Assembly: GCA_035640155.1 (NCBI GenBank)
Contig: DASQWR010000155.1
Location: 1-25,683 of the forward strand
From: JALYQB01 sp035640155
Lineage (GTDB): Bacteria; Actinomycetota; Actinomycetes; Mycobacteriales; Pseudonocardiaceae
Direction of reading: 5' to 3'
Length of the DNA: 25,683 bases
The notes under the pieces are model-generated. The model saw nothing but the letters and a program-made list of their open reading frames with translations, searched no databases and was not told the DNA's origin. The position numbers were made by a program, and so were the translations under genes. Below are positions 22,529 through 25,683 of the stretch, piece after piece; within the stretch, counting starts at the first letter, position 1; every line of letters starts with the position of its first letter.

Positions 22529-22978
22529 GTGACCACGCCCGGGCTTCCCGAAGGACGTTACGGATCGCCGCGCCGGCGATCTCGATGGGCGGGCGCCGTG
22601 GGGATCGCGATGGCGCTCCTCGTCGGCCTCACGGTGGCCGTGGTGGGCTACCGGAACCTCGCCAACCCACCGATCGACAGTCAGCGACTGAGTTTCACCC
22701 TCCGCGACAAGTCCTCAGTGGAGATCCGGTTCGCGGTGACCAGGAGGGACCCGTCGCGGCCCGGGGTGTGCGTGGTCAGGGCGCGTTCCCTCGACGGTGA
22801 CGAGACCGGTCGCAAGGAGGTCTACGTGCCCCCCGCGGAGGACCGGGTGGTCCTGAGCACTGTGGTGCGCACCTCCCGGCCGCCGGTGACCGGCGACGTC
22901 TATGGCTGCTCCATGCAGGTGCCGGCCTACCTCCGCCCCTCCGCCCCGGCGCCGCCAGGCGGTGCGGGAGGCGGCTGA
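22529..22978 (+). CDS. DUF4307 membrane protein
   Basis: A 149-residue protein with a basic N-terminus (YGSPRRRSRW), one transmembrane helix (about residues 20-40) and an extracytoplasmic domain containing NPPIDSQRLSFTLRDKSSVEIRFAVTR and CVVRARSLDGDETGRKEVYVPP. This fits DUF4307, the family found between mca and greA in mycobacteria (Rv1081c). Function is unknown. GTG 22529 is chosen because GGAGGT lies at 22514-22519; GTG 22481 would add 16 residues upstream. It is divergent from mca. Confidence 0.85.
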   Translation: MTTPGLPEGRYGSPRRRSRWAGAVGIAMALLVGLTVAVVGYRNLANPPIDSQRLSFTLRDKSSVEIRFAVTRRDPSRPGVCVVRARSLDGDETGRKEVYVPPAEDRVVLSTVVRTSRPPVTGDVYGCSMQVPAYLRPSAPAPPGGAGGG

Positions 22979-23028
22979 GCAGGACTCATCTCATCCGGAA
23001 AGCCCAGGATCCGCTCCGCAGACCGTGT

Positions 23029-23034
23029 TACGGT
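23029..23034 (+). promoter_or_regulatory. Candidate -10 box upstream of greA
   Basis: TACGGT lies 50 bases after the DUF4307 stop. A transcript starting about seven bases downstream would begin at 23041, only a few bases before the terminator hairpin at 23044. No convincing -35 was found. Confidence 0.45.
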
Positions 23035-23043
23035 GGAGGCTCG

Positions 23044-23070
23044 CACGGCCCCAGGGCGGGCCGTGTTTTT
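23044..23070 (+). terminator. T-tailed intrinsic terminator between DUF4307 and greA
   Basis: cacggccc (23044-23051) and gggccgtg (23058-23065) form a perfect 8-bp GC-rich stem with a six-base loop, followed at once by TTTTT (23066-23070). It is the only classic T-tailed terminator I see here. It can end the DUF4307 transcript, but its place just after a TACGGT box also allows a role as a greA leader attenuator. Confidence 0.85.
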
Positions 23071-23148
23071 CCGTTCCAGGGTGTACGTGTGCCGGGACGG
23101 GCAGGCATCCGGCCCGGGACTGGCAGTCGCCGGAGCAGACGAGGAGTG

Positions 23149-23643
23149 ATGACCGTGAGCGAAACGCAGGTGACCTGGCTGACCCAGGAAGCCCACGATC
23201 GGCTCAAGCACGAGCTGGACGAGCTGGTCGCGAACCGTCCGGTCATCGCCTCGAAGATCAACGATGCACGCGAGGAAGGCGACCTCAAGGAGAACGGTGG
23301 CTACCACGCTGCGCGCGAGGAGCAGGGGCAACTCGAGGCACGGATCCGCCAGCTCCAGGAGCTGCTGCGGGTGGCCAAGGTCGGCGAGACACCCACCGAG
23401 TCCGGCACCGCACAACCCGGCATGGTCGTCACCGTCCGCTACGAGGGCGAGGACGAGACCGAGACGTTCCTGCTGGGCTCCCGCGAGGAAGGCTCGCACG
23501 GCGACCTCGAGGCGTACTCGCCGAACTCCCCGCTGGGCAGGGCGATCATCGGCGCCGCCGAGGGTGAGGACCGCAAGTACGAGCTGCCCAACGGCGGCTC
23601 GATGACGGTCACGATCGTGCGGGCCGAACCCTTCCGCGGCTGA
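23149..23643 (+). CDS. greA: Transcription elongation factor GreA
   Basis: GreA enters the secondary channel of RNA polymerase and stimulates cleavage of backtracked RNA. The 164-residue product has the N-terminal coiled coil with the tip motif DAREEGDLKENGGYHAAREEQ, holding the acidic residues that coordinate catalytic magnesium, and a C-terminal FKBP-like domain ending SPLGRAIIGAAEGE and GGSMTVTIVRAEPF. ATG 23149 follows GAGGAG at 23141-23146; the upstream GTG at 23089 would add 20 Arg/Gly-rich residues without homology. A terminator hairpin lies 79 bases upstream. Confidence 0.97.
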   Translation: MTVSETQVTWLTQEAHDRLKHELDELVANRPVIASKINDAREEGDLKENGGYHAAREEQGQLEARIRQLQELLRVAKVGETPTESGTAQPGMVVTVRYEGEDETETFLLGSREEGSHGDLEAYSPNSPLGRAIIGAAEGEDRKYELPNGGSMTVTIVRAEPFRG

Positions 23644-23678
23644 CCTCTGCAATACCCCCACACAACGGGCAGGCGCCC

Positions 23679-23684
23679 GATACT
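23679..23684 (+). promoter_or_regulatory. Candidate -10 box for the small exported protein
   Basis: GATACT lies 38 bases before the ATG at 23723, and AGGAGGT at 23711-23717 gives a good ribosome-binding site. A transcript would begin near 23691. Confidence 0.4.
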
Positions 23685-23722
23685 CTCGGTCTGGTCGGAC
23701 GAGGGTCCGCAGGAGGTCGGAG

Positions 23723-23971
23723 ATGGGGAGCAGCGCCCGCTGGATGCAGGTGGCGGTGACCGTAGCGGTGGCCGCGGTACTCGTCGGCGCTGCGGCCGTG
23801 ACTGCCGACCGTGCCGGCTGCGATGATCCGGGTAGCTGGGTGGTGCGCGACGGGACCGTTGACCTGGTGGGAGGCTGCCTGGACAGTGCCGACCTCCCGG
23901 TGGCCCCACCACCCGCGCAGCCTGCGCCGGATGCGCCGGATGCGCCGGCCGCCGTCCCGCTGGGTGACTGA
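23723..23971 (+). CDS. Small exported or membrane-anchored protein, unknown
   Basis: An 82-residue protein I do not recognise. Residues 8-27 form a signal peptide or anchor. The mature part holds two cysteines (Cys33 and Cys52) that could form a disulfide, separated by the short pattern DDPGSWVVRDGTVDLVGG. A Pro/Ala-rich tail with three Asp-Ala-Pro-like 9-bp repeats follows. AGGAGGT at 23711-23717 and GATACT upstream make it a credible gene. Its stop lies in a 15-bp tandem repeat. It converges on metB. Confidence 0.7.
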   Translation: MGSSARWMQVAVTVAVAAVLVGAAAVTADRAGCDDPGSWVVRDGTVDLVGGCLDSADLPVAPPPAQPAPDAPDAPAAVPLGD

Positions 23972-24005
23972 CCCCTGGCCGACTGACCACTGGGCGACTC
24001 AGGCC
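23961..24005 (+). repeat. Three 15-bp tandem repeats over the stop of the small exported protein gene
   Basis: Units tgggtgactgacccc (23961-23975), tggccgactgaccac (23976-23990) and tgggcgactcaggcc (23991-24005). In the gene's frame they read Leu-Gly-Asp-stop, Leu-Ala-Asp-stop and Leu-Gly-Asp-Ser, so a second in-frame TGA lies at 23984-23986. Confidence 0.85.
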
Positions 24006-24014
24006 GCGTCGGGT

Positions 24015-25151
24015 TCAGCCCAGCGCGTCGAGCAGGTCCGTGACCAGGTCCTCGGCGTCCTCGATGCCCACCGAGAGCCGGACCAGGTCGGCGGGAACTT
24101 CGAGCAGCGAGCCTGCGGTGGAGGCGTGTGTCATCCGGCCCGGGAGCTCGATCAGCGACTCCACACCACCCAGTGACTCGGCGAGGACGAACAGCCGGGT
24201 CCGCTTGCAGACCTCGGATGCGGCATCGACACCGCCCGCGACCGTGAAGGACACCATCCCCCCGAAGCGGCGCATCTGCTTGGCCGCCACCTCGTGACCG
24301 GGATGCTCCGGCAGCCCCGGATAGCGCACCCCCGTAACCCGGGGGTGTGCGGCGAGCGCGGCGGCCACCCGCTCGGCGTTGTCGCAGTGGCGCTCCATCC
24401 GCACCGAGAGCGTCTTGATGCCGCGCAGCGTGAGCCAGGCGTCGAACGGCCCGGGCACCGCGCCCGCGCCGTTCTGCAGGAACCCCACCTGTTCATCCAG
24501 CGCCCCGTCGTCCGTGGCCACCGCTCCGCCCACCACGTCAGAGTGCCCGCCCAGGTACTTGGTCGTCGAGTGCAGCGTGAGGTCCGCACCGAGCAGGAGC
24601 GGGGCCTGCAGGTAAGGCGAGGCGAAGGTGTTGTCGACGACGAGTCGAGCGCCGCCCTCGTGCGCCACCTCGGCCAGCACCGCGATGTCGGCGATGTTGA
24701 GCAGCGGGTTCGTCGGCGTCTCACACCAGACGAGCCGGGTGGTAGGGCGCAGCACGGCGCGCACCGCGTCGACGTCGGAGAGTGACACCGAGGTGTGCTC
24801 GATCCCCCAGTGTCGGAACACCTTGTCGACCAGGCGGAACGTGCCGCCGTAGGCGTCGTCGGGGATGACGATGTGGTCGCCAGGGCGGCAGGTGGCCCGC
24901 AGCACCGCGTCGGTGGCGGCCATACCGGAGGCGAATGCGCGGCCGTGCTGGCCGCCCTCGAGCGCGGCCAGGCAGGTCTCCAGCGCGGTACGGGTCGGGT
25001 TGCCGGTGCGGGAGTACTCGAAGCCCTCCCGGAGCTCGCCCACCCCGTCTTGCGCGTAGGTGGACGTGGCGTGAATCGGAACGATCACCGAGCCCGTGGT
25101 CGGATCGGGGGCCTGTCCGGCATGGATTGCGCGGGTGGAGAAGCCGCTCAT
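24015..25151 (-). CDS. metB: Cystathionine gamma-synthase
   Basis: A PLP enzyme of the Cys/Met metabolism family that condenses an activated homoserine with cysteine to cystathionine. The 378-residue product begins GFSTRAIHAGQAPDPTTGSVIVPI, carries YSRTGNPTR, SGMAATDA and the PLP lysine Lys198 in HSTTKYLGGHSDVVGG, and ends SLGGVESLIELPGRMTHAS...VRLSVGIED. Gamma-lyase or O-acetylhomoserine sulfhydrylase activity cannot be excluded, but position beside greA matches mycobacterial metB (Rv1079). ATG 25151 is chosen because TAGGTT ends six bases upstream, a leaderless arrangement; the adjacent GTG at 25154 is less well placed. Confidence 0.92.
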   Translation of the reverse strand: MSGFSTRAIHAGQAPDPTTGSVIVPIHATSTYAQDGVGELREGFEYSRTGNPTRTALETCLAALEGGQHGRAFASGMAATDAVLRATCRPGDHIVIPDDAYGGTFRLVDKVFRHWGIEHTSVSLSDVDAVRAVLRPTTRLVWCETPTNPLLNIADIAVLAEVAHEGGARLVVDNTFASPYLQAPLLLGADLTLHSTTKYLGGHSDVVGGAVATDDGALDEQVGFLQNGAGAVPGPFDAWLTLRGIKTLSVRMERHCDNAERVAAALAAHPRVTGVRYPGLPEHPGHEVAAKQMRRFGGMVSFTVAGGVDAASEVCKRTRLFVLAESLGGVESLIELPGRMTHASTAGSLLEVPADLVRLSVGIEDAEDLVTDLLDALG

Positions 25152-25157
25152 CACGCC

Positions 25158-25163
25158 AACCTA
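25158..25163 (-). promoter_or_regulatory. Candidate -10 box for leaderless metB
   Basis: TAGGTT on the minus strand is followed by six bases and then the metB ATG. There is no Shine-Dalgarno sequence. Confidence 0.6.
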
Positions 25164-25218
25164 TGGATAGAGGGCAGGAATCGGGGCGCTCACGGTCGAC
25201 ACCTGCCCGGTCTGATGG

Positions 25219-25683
25219 TCAGTAACCGGGAGTCGTTCTGCGCTGCGCCTTGGCATGCATTGCTTGGGTAGTCGGAGGCACCCACCACAACGCGATCAGA
25301 CCGCCCGAGAGTGCGATGCCCACCAAGCTTCCTGCGCTGAAGTCGACCAGGTTGCCGAGGATGCCGAGTCCAAGCAGGACGGTGATGACGATGCGTCCCC
25401 AGTTGTGCCCCTGCCCTCCCTTCCAGGCCGAGTAGGCGATCCCGCTGACATAGAGCAGGCCGACCACGAGGACCCCGACTGCGAGTCCCAGCGAGTCCGC
25501 AGCGACGAAGAAGGACGTTGCAATGAGCAACAGGAGGGCACCCAGCACCGCCAGCCCGATCGTGATCCACACCGCAGTGGTGAGGGTCCCGCTGCTCGCA
25601 CCCCGTGCAACGTAGCTCTGCCCGCCCCACGGCTGCTGCGGACCACCGTACGCAGGCGGGTTGCCGTAGCCCGGCGGGTTGCC
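25219..25683 (-). CDS. Pro/Gly/Tyr-rich multi-helix membrane protein (5' end cut by window)
   Basis: The frame is open to the right edge, so the start lies outside; the GTG at 25572 is internal. The visible N-terminus is a Pro/Gly/Tyr/Asn-rich cytoplasmic-type tail (GNPPGYGNPPAYGGPQQPWGG), followed by four hydrophobic helices (TTAVWITIGLAVLGALLLLIA, LGLAVGVLVVGLLYVSGIAYS, RIVITVLLGLGILGNLV, SLVGIALSGGLIALWWV) and a short tail. Such architecture is common in actinobacterial proteins of unknown function. It lies upstream of metB on the same strand with 67 bases between. Confidence 0.75.
   Translation of the reverse strand, partial: GNPPGYGNPPAYGGPQQPWGGQSYVARGASSGTLTTAVWITIGLAVLGALLLLIATSFFVAADSLGLAVGVLVVGLLYVSGIAYSAWKGGQGHNWGRIVITVLLGLGILGNLVDFSAGSLVGIALSGGLIALWWVPPTTQAMHAKAQRRTTPGY

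Noticed and set aside
25152..25218. SAM riboswitch or other leader control of metB
   Set aside because: The gap is too short and the gene appears leaderless.

Overview
The window is very GC-rich chromosomal DNA with GTG/ATG starts, G- or C-ending codons, and many genes that begin a few bases after a TANNNT-type -10 box (leaderless starts). It encodes a mycothiol S-conjugate amidase (Mca), a Rv1086-type short-chain Z-prenyl diphosphate synthase and several actinobacterial families (DUF4245, DUF6542, DUF4307, LigB, lipid-droplet-associated protein). I infer a mycothiol-producing actinomycete, most likely of the Pseudonocardiaceae or a close relative; species cannot be told from the sequence alone. 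Much of the gene content matches, from memory, the M. tuberculosis Rv1079-Rv1111c neighbourhood (metB, greA, DUF4307, mca, small membrane protein, thioredoxin-domain protein, trhA, Z-prenyl synthase ... phoH2 ... fum, glpX, DUF4245 ... xseB, xseA, Rv1109c, lytB2, DUF6542), with lineage-specific insertions.

Layout. 1-1878: 3' part of rmuC, then a four-helix DUF6542 membrane protein. 1760-2758: ispH on the minus strand, overlapping DUF6542 tail to tail. 2859-4956: lipid-droplet-associated protein, xseA and xseB, a tightly packed operon. 4969-6699: DUF4245 and glpX, divergent around a 13-bp inverted repeat. 6775-9007: a transpeptidase-like secreted protein lacking its catalytic Cys, a frameshifted Uma2 gene, and a ferredoxin-NADP reductase. 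9090-13256: fumC, a two-domain cell-wall hydrolase and ATP-dependent ligase LigB. 13338-16789 (minus): PIN-PhoH, a DUF4231 (SLATT-like) two-helix membrane protein and a DUF885 protein. 16828-18323: divergent Z-prenyl synthase and TrhA. 18365-21489 (minus): an RHH-like DNA-binding candidate with an AT-rich repeat operator, a DUF255 thioredoxin-domain protein and a small membrane protein coupled to mca. 21486-25151: mca, DUF4307, greA, a small exported protein and metB. 25219-end: a truncated Pro/Gly/Tyr-rich membrane protein.

Functional threads: central carbon metabolism (glpX, fumC), isoprenoid supply (ispH, Z-prenyl synthase), DNA repair (rmuC, xseAB, ligB), sulfur and mycothiol metabolism (metB, mca), envelope remodelling (M23/lysozyme-like protein and an inactive transpeptidase-like protein) and RNA-level control (PIN-PhoH, greA). 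No rRNA, tRNA, CRISPR array or insertion sequence was seen.

The most unusual signals are not a named system but sequence patterns: short tandem repeats (15, 15 and 24 bp) that copy the last codons and stop codon of three different genes; a 15-bp repeat that copies the start codon of the reductase gene; a promoter-like box followed at once by a T-tailed terminator hairpin upstream of greA; divergent promoters built into a perfect inverted repeat upstream of glpX; and an 8-bp-period AT-rich repeat in front of the RHH-like gene. I found no clear, self-contained new defence or mobile system. The nearest candidate is the lone SLATT-like DUF4231 gene between phoH and DUF885.
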